From NCBI RefSeq assembly GCF_028368855.1, contig NZ_JAQNCY010000016.1, forward strand, positions 1-64,000: DNA of 64,000 bases. Direction: 5' to 3'. Shown here in pieces: positions 18,028-26,202 of this stretch. Numbering within the stretch: position 1 is the first letter of the stretch; every line of letters begins with the position of its first letter. Below the pieces are notes generated by a model. It was not told where the DNA came from and did no database searches. It worked only from the letters and a program-made list of their open reading frames with translations. The translations under genes were made by a program, and so were the position numbers. Source of the DNA: Leisingera sp. SS27 (GTDB lineage: Bacteria; Pseudomonadota; Alphaproteobacteria; Rhodobacterales; Rhodobacteraceae).

Positions 18028-18234
18028 CGAATTGGCTCACCTACTTCATCATCTGAACATAGAGCATTCGCGTTTTCGCTATCAGGTGAGGCCAACGGCC
18101 CGATGTGGAACTATGTAGCTGACAAAAGAAATTACCAGACGATTTCTGAAATCTGTATGCGCGTGCAGAATTACTCTTTGCAGACGTTTTTTAGACGTCC
18201 GAAGAATTATCAGATTTGGTCCGGTTGCGTTTGA

Positions 18235-18822
18235 CTATGACTTGCCAAACACTGAAAGAGCCTCATCGCGAATCGCGTAGAGGTCAGACGGTTCGAAAGC
18301 GCCTCGCGCAAGCACGCGCAACCCAACAACTAGGGTGAGTAACGCCTTTGCTTTTGCTTCTGGGTTGATATCTTTGGATACCTGACCCAACTCCTGACCG
18401 CGGCGCACGAGTTTCGCAAAAAACTTCTCGAAATCGCCAAAAGCAGAGGTGACAACTTCTTTTATATCACCCTCGTGATTTGGAAGGTCTAGCGCAGTGT
18501 TGACCAGGAGACACCCCTTACGATCCATATCGGCAATGCTTTCAGCGATCAGACCGTCGAAGAGCGTCCGCACAGCCTGAGTCGGATCGTCAATCTTTAT
18601 GATGTCCTCTAGTGCGGCCTGCCGGTTCTCGCGATCATACTTAAGAATGGCACGATCAAAGAGCGCCCTCTTACTACCAAACGCGTTGTAGAGACTGCCT
18701 TTGTTGATTCCCATACCTTCAACAAGGTCGCTAAGCGATGTGGCTTCGTAGCCTTTCGCCCAGAAAACGCGCATAGCGCGGTCGGTCGCATCATCTATAT
18801 CAAAAGATTTTTCCCAGGGCAT
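18235..18822 (-). CDS. TetR/AcrR-family repressor (dehalogenase operon)
   Basis: A 195-aa TetR with the N-terminal HTH (ATDRAMRVFWAKGYEATSL, then INKGSLYNAFGSKRALF) and a ligand domain containing GCLLVNTALDLPNH, characteristic of the AcuR/NemR-like TetR_C_16 subgroup that often responds to electrophiles. ATG 18822 with GAGGCG upstream is preferred to TTG 18837. It is divergent from the CMD/dehalogenase operon; copies of a GACCAATCGGTTTAAACA-type motif in the shared intergenic region are its probable operators. Confidence 0.88.
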   Translation of the reverse strand: MPWEKSFDIDDATDRAMRVFWAKGYEATSLSDLVEGMGINKGSLYNAFGSKRALFDRAILKYDRENRQAALEDIIKIDDPTQAVRTLFDGLIAESIADMDRKGCLLVNTALDLPNHEGDIKEVVTSAFGDFEKFFAKLVRRGQELGQVSKDINPEAKAKALLTLVVGLRVLARGAFEPSDLYAIRDEALSVFGKS

Positions 18823-18860
18823 TTTTAGTCGCCTCAATATTCAAGTTCACCGTATTTAGC

Positions 18861-18879
18861 CTGTTTAGACCGATCAGTC
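18861..18879 (-). promoter_or_regulatory. Candidate TetR operator, copy 1 (inverted)
   Basis: CTGTTTAGACCGATCAGTC; read on the minus strand it is GACTGATCGGTCTAAACAG, matching the two copies at 18960 and 18993 in most positions. It lies about 40 bp upstream of the tetR start, where autorepression would be expected. Confidence 0.6.
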
Positions 18880-18959
18880 AATACTTTTGACGTCTTGGGA
18901 GTGGCGCTTGGAATGGCACGTTCCGGCCAACTCCAAAAAAGTTCACAGCACAGTCTTGA

Positions 18960-18978
18960 CCAATCGGTTTAAACAATC
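18960..18978 (+). promoter_or_regulatory. Candidate TetR operator, copy 2
   Basis: CCAATCGGTTTAAACAATC, a direct repeat of the motif at 18993-19011 with 33-bp phasing (about three helical turns). A partly inverted GTTTATACCG at 18986-18995 adds local dyad symmetry. It lies in the promoter region of the CMD gene. Confidence 0.62.
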
Positions 18979-18992
18979 TAGATGAGTTTATA

Positions 18993-19011
18993 CCGAATGG
19001 TTTAAACAATC
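18993..19011 (+). promoter_or_regulatory. Candidate TetR operator, copy 3
   Basis: CCGAATGGTTTAAACAATC, 24 bp upstream of the CMD start codon and close to its ribosome binding site, so bound repressor would block transcription or early elongation. Confidence 0.6.
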
Positions 19012-19034
19012 ACTTCCAACCAAAGGAACGTCCA

Positions 19035-19604
19035 ATGACTGACTTCACAACGCATACCGTCGCCACAGCGCCTGTTGGGTCCGCACCTCTTCTTGAGGGT
19101 GCTGAGCAGGCATTCAGCTTCATCCCTAACCTTCTGGGAACAATGGCCGAAGCCCCTGCAATGCTTGAAGGCTACATGACCCTGGCAGGTATTTTTGACA
19201 AAACCGACCTGACTGAAACCGAGCGTCAGATCATCCTGATGACAAACAACCGTCTGAACGGATGTGTCTATTGCATGGCAGCCCATACCACGCTGTCGCA
19301 AATGGCCAACGTACCTGCCGATGTCATTGACGCTTTGCGCAACAACACACCAATTGCCGACACCAAGTTGGAAGTTCTGCGGACATTCGCAGCCGTAATC
19401 AACGAAAGCCGTGGCTGGCCCACGGATGAGCAGGTCAACGTATTCCTTGCTGCTGGCTATACGCGTCAGACTGTTCTCGAAGTGATCCTGGGCACCAGCC
19501 TGAAGGTCATGTCGAACTACACGAACCATGTCGCCTCAACCGACGTCGACGCGGCGTTTGCTCCGAATGCATGGTCAGCACCTGCACAACAGGCCGCCGA
19601 ATAA
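19035..19604 (+). CDS. Carboxymuconolactone decarboxylase/AhpD-family protein
   Basis: A 189-aa all-helical CMD-like protein with the redox motif GCVYCMAAH (CxxC followed three residues later by His), as in AhpD-type peroxidase reductases. It contains the flanking LTETERQIILMTNNRLN helix typical of the family. AAAGGAA lies upstream of the start. It is the first gene of a TetR-controlled operon that continues into haloalkane dehalogenase, suggesting a protective or redox role during turnover of reactive halogenated or aldehyde intermediates; this role is inferred. Confidence 0.86.
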   Translation: MTDFTTHTVATAPVGSAPLLEGAEQAFSFIPNLLGTMAEAPAMLEGYMTLAGIFDKTDLTETERQIILMTNNRLNGCVYCMAAHTTLSQMANVPADVIDALRNNTPIADTKLEVLRTFAAVINESRGWPTDEQVNVFLAAGYTRQTVLEVILGTSLKVMSNYTNHVASTDVDAAFAPNAWSAPAQQAAE

Positions 19605-19612
19605 ACGCGGCA

Positions 19613-19648
19613 GGGCGGGTCTGTTTACTCCCCCCGGCAGGCCCGCCC
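19613..19648 (+). promoter_or_regulatory. Intra-operon GC-rich hairpin
   Basis: GGGCGGGTCTG (19613-19623) pairs with CAGGCCCGCCC (19638-19648) with one mismatch, between the CMD and dehalogenase genes. No T-run follows, so it is more likely an mRNA-processing or stability element than a terminator. Confidence 0.55.
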
Positions 19649-19676
19649 ATCAAACCTCAAACACAGGACAATTCCT

Positions 19677-20699
19677 ATGAGACTCCCGTTCCCCCTGCTT
19701 ACTGTCACCACAGCGGCCGCCCTCACGCTGCTGCCCATGATTTCTTTCGCGCAGGACGAAAGCCCCTACCAGGGCTTTAAAATTCCGCCGACGGAGATTT
19801 CCTCAGAATTCCCTTACGAGCACAAATTCGTCGAAATCCTGGGCTCAAAAATTGCCTATGTCGACGAAGGTGAGGGCGATCCGATCCTGTTCTTGCACGG
19901 ACAGCCAACATCGTCCTACCTGTGGCGTAACATCATGCCATTCGTAGAAGGTAAAGGCCGGATCATCGCCCCCGACAATATCGGTTTTGGCAAATCAGAT
20001 CAGCCCGAACTGGATTACACCTTCCTTGATCATTACGAGCATTTCGAAGCCTTTGTCGAAGAGCTTGGCCTCGAAAACATCACGCTGGTTGTACATGACT
20101 GGGGTTCAGGACTTGGCTTGCACTATGCGGCTCAGCATCCTGATAACGTCAAGGGCATCGTGACGATGGAATCCTTGCTGGCTCCGATCCTGCCGGCAGC
20201 CAGTTATGAGGCGATGCCCGAGGAACTGGGCAATTTCTTCAAATGGGTGCGCGACCCGGAGAATGGCCGCAAACTCCTGATTGAGGATAATGCCTGGCTG
20301 AGCGATGGCGGAATTCTCGAGGCATTTATCGACCGTCCGCTGGCGGAAGAAGCGCTGCATACCTACCAGGCACCGTTCCAAACTGAACAGTCCCGGATCC
20401 AGGTAAACCAGTGGCCAAATGAGATTCCGATCGCCGGTGAGCCCGCCGCTACGACTGAGATCATCGGCAACTATAATAAGTTCCTGGAAGAGACCAGTAT
20501 CCCGTGGCTGTTCTTGTACGCCTCGCCAGGTGCGACCTCGCCCGAAGCGGCTGCTGATTACTGGGCTGAACGGGCCCAGAACATCGAGACAGTCTATATC
20601 GGCCATGGCTTGCACTACGTGCAGGAAGACCAGCCTTACGCCATCGGGCGCGCGATTTCGGATTGGTATCGTCGTCTGGAAGTTAAAGAAGGCCTCTAA
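19677..20699 (+). CDS. Exported haloalkane dehalogenase-like alpha/beta hydrolase (HLD-II type)
   Basis: A 340-aa protein with a signal peptide (residues 1-25, LTVTTAAALTLLPMISFA) followed by a full haloalkane dehalogenase domain. Nucleophile Asp141 with halide-binding Trp142 (VVHDWGSGLG), acid Glu165 (TMESLL) and base His313 (GLHYVQEDQP) match the HLD-II catalytic pattern of DhaA/LinB, and the ASP-DYTFLDHYEHF and FPNEIPIAGEPA-like blocks are also present. The HGNP oxyanion/halide Asn is Gln here (HGQPTSSYLWR, Gln76). The enzyme would hydrolyse a carbon-halogen bond in the periplasm. The substitution leaves open a related hydrolase activity. Confidence 0.85.
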   Translation: MRLPFPLLTVTTAAALTLLPMISFAQDESPYQGFKIPPTEISSEFPYEHKFVEILGSKIAYVDEGEGDPILFLHGQPTSSYLWRNIMPFVEGKGRIIAPDNIGFGKSDQPELDYTFLDHYEHFEAFVEELGLENITLVVHDWGSGLGLHYAAQHPDNVKGIVTMESLLAPILPAASYEAMPEELGNFFKWVRDPENGRKLLIEDNAWLSDGGILEAFIDRPLAEEALHTYQAPFQTEQSRIQVNQWPNEIPIAGEPAATTEIIGNYNKFLEETSIPWLFLYASPGATSPEAAADYWAERAQNIETVYIGHGLHYVQEDQPYAIGRAISDWYRRLEVKEGL

Positions 20700-20710
20700 G
20701 CTCACTTCAG

Positions 20711-20736
20711 GCCCGGCGCACGCCTTTGCGCCGGGC
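20711..20736 (+). promoter_or_regulatory. Intra-operon GC-rich hairpin
   Basis: GCCCGGCGC (20711-20719) pairs perfectly with GCGCCGGGC (20728-20736), 11 bp after the dehalogenase stop. There is no T-tract, so partial termination or mRNA stabilisation is more likely than full termination. Confidence 0.6.
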
Positions 20737-20777
20737 TAGCACCAGATCAGCGTATCCTCTGAACTAGGTAAGAACCG

Positions 20778-21839
20778 ATGAGACATTTTCTGACAGCTTC
20801 TATATTGGCCCTGCTCGCCCTCACCCTGCCCGCCTACGGCGAAAATTTCGAGGTGATCGCAGAATTGGGCAAACGACCCGGAAATCCCGCCCTGGGCCCA
20901 AATGGTGAAATCTATCTTTCGATGCACCCGTTCGATGCGCCAGAATTCAAGGTTGTTCGCCTTGATCGCGACGGAGAACTTGCCCCATTCCCCACGCCCG
21001 AGATTTCGTCGAGCTTCGTCAATGTCATCGGCATCTCGTCCACCAGTGATGGTGTGATTTGGATGCTGGACATGGGCGGCGATGCCCAGAGCCCGAAACT
21101 ACTGGGATGGTCGGTTCCCGAAAACGCTCTGACAGCGGTCCACTATATTCCGCTGGAAGGCACAGGAGCCAATCCATTCTTTCAGGATCTGGCGATTGAT
21201 CTTGGACGCAAACGCGCCTTTATCGCAGATATGAGCCGTGGCGATCTTGTTGGATTGTCCGAGCCCGCCATTGTCGTCATCGATCTGGAAACCGGTGCAA
21301 CCCGTCGCCTGCTGGAAGGTGCCGCGATCTTTCAGCCCAAGCTGGATGCTCCGCAACGCGCGGGGGGCGAGGAGATGACCTTTACCGGGGCGGATGGCGT
21401 GTCCCAGCCTGTACCGCTTGGACTCAACCCGATCGCGATTGATGAAACAGCATCCTATGTTTATTTTTCGACAATCACTCCGGGTCCGGTCTATCGCGTA
21501 CCCGCGGAGATCCTGGGCGATTTCGACAAGAGCGATGACGAAATCGCGGCGGCTGTTGTTACCGTGGGTGAAAAGGAAACATCAGATGGCATCGCCGTCT
21601 CCGGTGAAACCGTTTTCCTGACCAATGTCGACACCGGTGCCATCGAGGCTCTCGAAAACGGTGAGCGCCGCCTCGTCAGCAAAGATCCACGTCTCGTCTG
21701 GCCTGACGGGCTCGATATCGACAAGAATGGCGATCTTATCGTTACGGCAAACCAGCTACACAAAGCGGCGCCACTAAATCGCGGCTCGGCTGGCGGCAAA
21801 CCTCCGTATCTCGTGGTGCGCATCCAAGACGAAAACTGA
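20778..21839 (+). CDS. Exported yellow/major royal jelly family beta-propeller protein
   Basis: A 353-aa protein with signal peptide (FLTASILALLALTLPAYG) and a propeller fold of the MRJP/yellow type, related to SMP-30/gluconolactonase-like proteins: WMLDMGGDAQSPKLLGW, AFIADMSRGD, YFSTITPGPVYRVP and WPDGLDIDKNGDLIVT blocks are visible. Relatives act as lactonases or bind small molecules. Being exported together with the preceding dehalogenase, it may act on its periplasmic product, for example a lactone. Substrate is unknown. Confidence 0.8.
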   Translation: MRHFLTASILALLALTLPAYGENFEVIAELGKRPGNPALGPNGEIYLSMHPFDAPEFKVVRLDRDGELAPFPTPEISSSFVNVIGISSTSDGVIWMLDMGGDAQSPKLLGWSVPENALTAVHYIPLEGTGANPFFQDLAIDLGRKRAFIADMSRGDLVGLSEPAIVVIDLETGATRRLLEGAAIFQPKLDAPQRAGGEEMTFTGADGVSQPVPLGLNPIAIDETASYVYFSTITPGPVYRVPAEILGDFDKSDDEIAAAVVTVGEKETSDGIAVSGETVFLTNVDTGAIEALENGERRLVSKDPRLVWPDGLDIDKNGDLIVTANQLHKAAPLNRGSAGGKPPYLVVRIQDEN

Positions 21840-21903
21840 GATTGGACCGCTAAGCGATACATCAACACGTTCCGCAATACCTGAAACCAAAGGAGAAATT
21901 CCA

Positions 21904-22449
21904 ATGCTTCTCGATACCCCTGTCTGCGATTTCGGCTGGAAAGCACCCGACTTCACGCTCAAAGACGCTCATGGCAAATCCTTCACAATGGGCAAGCACC
22001 TTGGTGAAAAAGGCCTCTTGGTCATGTTCATCTGCAACCACTGTCCATATGTGCAAGCCATTGGCGATCGTTTGGCGGACGACACCAAAGCGCTGATGAA
22101 ACAAGGCATCAATGTTCTGGCGGTAATGTCAAACGACTATCGCTATGTGCCCGTTGACGGCCCGCAATACATGCCGAAATTCGCGCAACAATACGGCTGG
22201 ACCTTCCCCTATCTGGTTGATGAAGGTCAGAAGGTCGGTAAGGCCTATGGTGCTGTTTGCACACCTGATTTCTTTGGCTTCAACAAAGATGGCGAGTTGC
22301 AATATCGCGGACGTCTGGACGATGCCCGGATGGGTAACCCCAAAAACCGTACCCGCGAACTGGTCAGTGCCATGCAGCAGATTGCTGAAACCGGTGAAGG
22401 CCCAAGCGAGCAGATCCCGTCCATGGGCTGCTCAATCAAATGGAGTTAA
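21904..22449 (+). CDS. Thioredoxin-fold (redoxin/AhpC-TSA) protein
   Basis: A 181-aa cytoplasmic thioredoxin-like protein of the PRX_like1/redoxin type, with NHCP-type active site [11 protein letters not shown] (CxxC) near residue 43 and [15 protein letters not shown], the conserved cis-Pro region. No signal peptide. It follows the beta-propeller gene by 65 bp with AAAGGAG before the ATG, and is followed by two GST genes, so it probably belongs to the operon's thiol-based detoxification arm. Confidence 0.84.
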   Translation: MLLDTPVCDFGWKAPDFTLKDAHGKSFTMGKHLGEKGLLVMFICNHCPYVQAIGDRLADDTKALMKQGINVLAVMSNDYRYVPVDGPQYMPKFAQQYGWTFPYLVDEGQKVGKAYGAVCTPDFFGFNKDGELQYRGRLDDARMGNPKNRTRELVSAMQQIAETGEGPSEQIPSMGCSIKWS

Positions 22450-22453
22450 GACC

Positions 22454-23137
22454 ATGACAAACATCGATCTTTACACCTGGGCGACACCAAATGGCTGGAA
22501 AGCCTCTGCGACGCTGGAAGAGCTGGACCTGCCTTACAGCCTCAAGCCCATCGACATCACGACGGGCATCCAGAAGGATCCATCCTATGTTGCGATCAAT
22601 CCCAATGGACGAATTCCCGCGATAGTCGATCACGACGAAGATGGTTTAGCGGTTTTTGAATCCGGGGCGATCATGGTTTACCTGGCGGAAAAAACCGGCC
22701 GATTGATGCCAACCGACGTCAAAGGCCAATCGCAGGTCATGCAATGGCTGATGTTCCAGATGGGCGGCCTTGGTCCGATGCAGGGACAAGCCAATGTGTT
22801 CCATCGCTATATGGACGAGAAAATTCCGACCGCGATCGACCGCTATCAGAACGAAACCCGTCGGCTATATGGTGTTCTGGATTCGCGCTTGGCCGACAAT
22901 GAGTTCCTGGCCGGTGAGTATTCGATTGCAGATATCGCGAACTGGAGTTGGGCCCGTATCCATAACTGGGCTGGCGTCAGCATCGACGAGTTCGAAAACC
23001 TCAAGCGTTGGCTGGACCAGCTGGAAGCACGGCCCGCTCTGATCCGCGGTGCCGCGGTGCCCCATGCCACGAATTACAATGCGCCGGAGGAAGAATCCGC
23101 CGCCGCTGAATCCACGAAAAAGATGGTGACAGCTTAG
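22454..23137 (+). CDS. Glutathione S-transferase (YfcG/Ure2p-like, nu class)
   Basis: About 227 aa. The N-terminal thioredoxin domain begins [20 protein letters not shown] and contains [13 protein letters not shown] and [13 protein letters not shown] (Glu-Ser glutathione-binding pair); the C-terminal helical domain includes [14 protein letters not shown], a YfcG hallmark. It starts 4 bp after the redoxin stop. In this operon it could use glutathione to attack or reduce a halogenated or aldehyde intermediate. Confidence 0.9.
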   Translation: MTNIDLYTWATPNGWKASATLEELDLPYSLKPIDITTGIQKDPSYVAINPNGRIPAIVDHDEDGLAVFESGAIMVYLAEKTGRLMPTDVKGQSQVMQWLMFQMGGLGPMQGQANVFHRYMDEKIPTAIDRYQNETRRLYGVLDSRLADNEFLAGEYSIADIANWSWARIHNWAGVSIDEFENLKRWLDQLEARPALIRGAAVPHATNYNAPEEESAAAESTKKMVTA

Positions 23138-23184
23138 GCCCTGGATTTCAGGGTCCAAGCCACACCAAGACACAGGAAAAACCA

Positions 23185-23814
23185 ATGAAACTGTTTGATA
23201 TGACAGGCGCACCCAACCCTCGGCGTGTCCGCGTATTTCTTGCTGAAAAAGGCATAGATGTTGAGAAAGTCCAGATTGACATCATGGGGGGCGAAAACCT
23301 TCAGTCCAACTACTTGGCGATCAACCCGCGAGGAGTTCTGCCAACTGTACAGCTCGATGATGGGTCGATCATCGATGAAACCAGCGCGATTTGCCGCTAT
23401 TTCGAAGAAACCAATCCGGAGCCCGCACTATATGGCCAGGATGCAGTTTCGAAAGCGCAAATCGAATCCTGGATCCGGCAGATCGAAGGCGATGCGTTTG
23501 CGCCAACCGCAGACGTTCTGCGCAACAGCAATCCAGCGTTCGAGAACCGATCAATCCCCGGGACTGACAACACACCGCAAGTCCCTGCCCTGGCAGATCG
23601 CGGGACGGACCGCGTGAAAGCTTTCTATGCCCGGCTCGACAACCATCTGGCTGGCTCAGACTACGTCGTCGGTGAGAACTATTCCGCTGCCGACATCACC
23701 GCAATGTGCGCGATCGATTTTGCCGAATATGTCGGAATCGCTGTTCCCAAAGCCCTGGGCAATATCACCAAATGGCGCAATCGCGTCTCTTCCCGCCCAA
23801 GCGCACAGGCCTAA
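23185..23814 (+). CDS. Glutathione S-transferase
   Basis: A 209-aa GST: thioredoxin domain with FDMTGAPNPRRVRVFLAEKG, INPRGVLPTVQLDDG and DETSAICRYFEE, then a helical domain ending ADITAMCAIDFAEY. It resembles the GST at 40804-41424 (both begin with G-PNP-RVR-LAEKG and share the VMGGE/IMGGE motif), suggesting paralogues within this catabolic region. Located between the YfcG-like GST and the haloacid dehalogenase. Confidence 0.9.
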   Translation: MKLFDMTGAPNPRRVRVFLAEKGIDVEKVQIDIMGGENLQSNYLAINPRGVLPTVQLDDGSIIDETSAICRYFEETNPEPALYGQDAVSKAQIESWIRQIEGDAFAPTADVLRNSNPAFENRSIPGTDNTPQVPALADRGTDRVKAFYARLDNHLAGSDYVVGENYSAADITAMCAIDFAEYVGIAVPKALGNITKWRNRVSSRPSAQA

Positions 23815-23842
23815 CTGGCCCCTACCCCACAGGAGAAACGCA

Positions 23843-24511
23843 ATGAAGCCGACCTACGCGCTGGATGTCTATGGCACCTTGATAAACCCATTGGGAATTG
23901 GTGATCAGCTGGCTCTTTATGTCGGTGATAAAGCTCCTTACCTGGCGGAGCTGTGGCGCAGCAAACAGCTGGAATACAGCTTTCGCCGGGGTCTGATGCG
24001 TGCCTACAAACCCTTTCCTGATGTCACGCGCGCCGCGCTTGATTTTGCATGTCAAACGTTCGGCGAGACGCTGAGCGAAGACATCAAGACCGATCTGATG
24101 GAAAAATACCGTACACTGGATGCCTTCGACGATGTGCCCGATGCGCTGCACGACTTAAACATCAATGGCGCAACGCTGCATGCTTTTTCCAATGGAACCG
24201 CATCAGATGTTGCGGCCCTCTTGGCCCATGCAGAAATTGGTGAACAGATCCAATCCATCATCAGCGTAGAGACTGTGAAGAGTTTCAAACCCGACCCGGA
24301 CGTCTATGCTCATTTCAACACGGTCACCGGATCCCGACCCGAGACGACCTGGCTGGTGTCCAGCAATCCTTTTGACATTATCGGAGCATCCTCCTGCGGC
24401 TGGAAAACGGCTTGGGTGCAACGCAAACCGTCGGCCTTGTTTGACCCTTGGGAACACGGGCCAACGAAAATCATCAAATCACTCACGGAACTGGCGGCTG
24501 CCAGCACCTAA
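23843..24511 (+). CDS. Haloacid dehalogenase, type II
   Basis: A 222-aa HAD-superfamily L-2-haloacid dehalogenase. Expected catalytic residues are present: Asp8 (ALDVYGTL), the Arg/Gln region in LWRSKQLEYSF, Ser in FSNGTASD, Lys in SVETVKSFKPDPDVY, and the Ser-Asn-Asp set in VSSNPFDIIGA. It hydrolyses 2-haloacids to 2-hydroxyacids in the cytoplasm. ATG 23843 follows AGGAGAAA. Together with the exported haloalkane dehalogenase in the same operon it argues for use of a halogenated compound. Confidence 0.9.
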   Translation: MKPTYALDVYGTLINPLGIGDQLALYVGDKAPYLAELWRSKQLEYSFRRGLMRAYKPFPDVTRAALDFACQTFGETLSEDIKTDLMEKYRTLDAFDDVPDALHDLNINGATLHAFSNGTASDVAALLAHAEIGEQIQSIISVETVKSFKPDPDVYAHFNTVTGSRPETTWLVSSNPFDIIGASSCGWKTAWVQRKPSALFDPWEHGPTKIIKSLTELAAAST

Positions 24512-24533
24512 ACAACCCCAGTAGGAGGCCCAA

Positions 24534-25322
24534 ATGCCGACTGTAATTGAAGCACTGCTCGTGACCAAAGGGCACATTTTTGAACGCGAACCATTCTTTG
24601 AAATGATCGACACCCTGAGCCGCCCAGGGCCGGACATCTACATCAACTGGACTCATGTTGAACAACCTGCAGCCGAAGCGCTGATGGATGTAAAACGCGC
24701 TGAAAGATATGATGTGATCGTCTGGTACGATATGCCAGGTGTAATCTTTACCGGATCAAACCCGCCCTTCGCGCATTACGATCCATCACCGGAATACAAA
24801 GAAGGGTTCCTGTCTCTTCTTGACGCCGGAAAACCCATGCTATTTTTGCATCACGCGATTGCCGCTTGGCCCACCTGGCCCGAATTTGCAGAACTACTGG
24901 GCGGCCGTTTCCACTTCCTGCCTGGTGAATTGGGCGGCAAGAAATATCCGGGGTCAGGGTACCGGTTCCGGGTGCCGCAGGTCATCACCGTGGAGAACCC
25001 AAATCACCCGATTGTCGCCGGGCTGGCACCTCAGTTCGACCTGAACGATGAAGCCTATATGTATGCCGTATTGGAGGACGAGGTGAACCCGCTTCTTTCA
25101 AGCGATTTCAGCTTTACCGCAGACAAATTCCACCACGGTGGCATCGGATTCCAGGATCACCCCAGGGGTTCGAATTTGATTGGCTGGACCAAGTTGGCAC
25201 GAAACGCCCCAATCGCATATCTGCAGATCGGGCATGGTCCAAAAGTCTACTCAGATCAGAACTTTTTGCGGCTTATTGCCAACAGTGTTCTTTGGGCGAA
25301 GTCCGACAACCCCACGATCTGA
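24534..25322 (+). CDS. ThuA-like (type 1 glutamine amidotransferase-fold) protein
   Basis: A 262-aa protein of the ThuA/trehalose-utilisation fold, with YDVIVWYDMPGVIF, KPMLFLHHAIAAWPTWPEFAELLGG, and the C-terminal PIAYLQIGHGPKVYSDQNF. Members are related to class I amidotransferases, but lack the Cys-His-Glu triad. Some take part in sugar oxidation. Last gene of the dehalogenase operon, with GTAGGAGG-type ribosome binding site 22 bp after the haloacid dehalogenase. Function is not known. Confidence 0.75.
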   Translation: MPTVIEALLVTKGHIFEREPFFEMIDTLSRPGPDIYINWTHVEQPAAEALMDVKRAERYDVIVWYDMPGVIFTGSNPPFAHYDPSPEYKEGFLSLLDAGKPMLFLHHAIAAWPTWPEFAELLGGRFHFLPGELGGKKYPGSGYRFRVPQVITVENPNHPIVAGLAPQFDLNDEAYMYAVLEDEVNPLLSSDFSFTADKFHHGGIGFQDHPRGSNLIGWTKLARNAPIAYLQIGHGPKVYSDQNFLRLIANSVLWAKSDNPTI

Positions 25323-25373
25323 CGGTGAAGGGATCGCTGCTGAGACAATCGTACTCATAAAGCTTCAAAAACA

Positions 25374-25404
25374 GAAGCGGTTAATGCACGACATCAACCG
25401 CTTC
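25374..25404 (+). terminator. Candidate operon-end hairpin
   Basis: GAAGCGGTT (25374-25382) pairs perfectly with AACCGCTTC (25396-25404), 52 bp after the ThuA-like stop. A poly-T tract is absent, so strength is uncertain. Confidence 0.5.
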
Positions 25405-25594
25405 GCCAGTGATTTTGATATCGCACTTATCAATAGCGCCGCGGATTTTGCGCTTCGCTGATTGGTGATTCCATGAGCAATCTTGTTCCGCAAAAGGTAG
25501 AGCGCCGATGTGATCATTTAGCTTAGAACGAACGATAACCTATTGGCCAATCCTCCAGTCCTGATATGAAGCGGCGCACCAGAAAGATGTGTCG

Positions 25595-26068
25595 TTATTC
25601 ACTCTGAGAGGCCAATCTTGGTACGCGGCTCTGCCCGGCCTTTACGCGGCGCAAAGGAATGGATGACTCAATAGAGGCCACGCCCTTTATCTTGGTTAGA
25701 CGACCAACCAGAAATTTTTCAAAATCTCTGAGGCCCGTCGTTGCAACGCGAAGCAGATAATCTCTGTTTCCGGTCATCAACCAGCAATCTACGACCTCGT
25801 CTAGGTCTTCGAGTGCTGTCTCGAATTTTACAAGCGCTTCATCAATTTGTTTGTCGAGCTGAACAGAAACAAAGACCGAAACCTCATACCCAAGGGCGGC
25901 TTCGTCGATCACGGCTGCATAACCGGAAATAACCCCCGACTGTTCAAGGTTTTTGATACGCCGGGAGACCGGTGTTGGGCTTAGTCCTATCTGCTCGCTG
26001 AGTTCGTTTACCGACATACGGCCGTCGGCCTGCAAACTACGCAGAATTCTTTTGTCAAATTCGTCCAT
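25595..26068 (-). CDS. Lrp/AsnC-family regulator
   Basis: A 157-aa Lrp-type protein: N-terminal HTH (MDEFDKRILRSLQADG, then SVNELSEQIGLSPTPVSRRIKNLE) and a RAM effector domain (DCWLMTGNRDYLLRV). ATG 26068 is chosen since upstream codons are not Lrp-like. It is divergent from the homodimeric E1 gene at 26203. This arrangement recalls mdeR-mdeB of Pseudomonas putida, where the Lrp-type regulator controls a 2-oxobutyrate dehydrogenase E1, so local control of the E1 gene is likely. Confidence 0.9.
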   Translation of the reverse strand: MDEFDKRILRSLQADGRMSVNELSEQIGLSPTPVSRRIKNLEQSGVISGYAAVIDEAALGYEVSVFVSVQLDKQIDEALVKFETALEDLDEVVDCWLMTGNRDYLLRVATTGLRDFEKFLVGRLTKIKGVASIESSIPLRRVKAGQSRVPRLASQSE

Positions 26069-26202
26069 ACTTGCACACTTACACCATGTTTCCGGAAATT
26101 TGTAGGTGATTTCGCTACAGATACCCATTCCCACTAGGGAATTAGCAGGGACTCCCTCACAGCAAAGCTGATAGATGGTAGCAAAACAAGTTGAGGCCCG
26201 TA

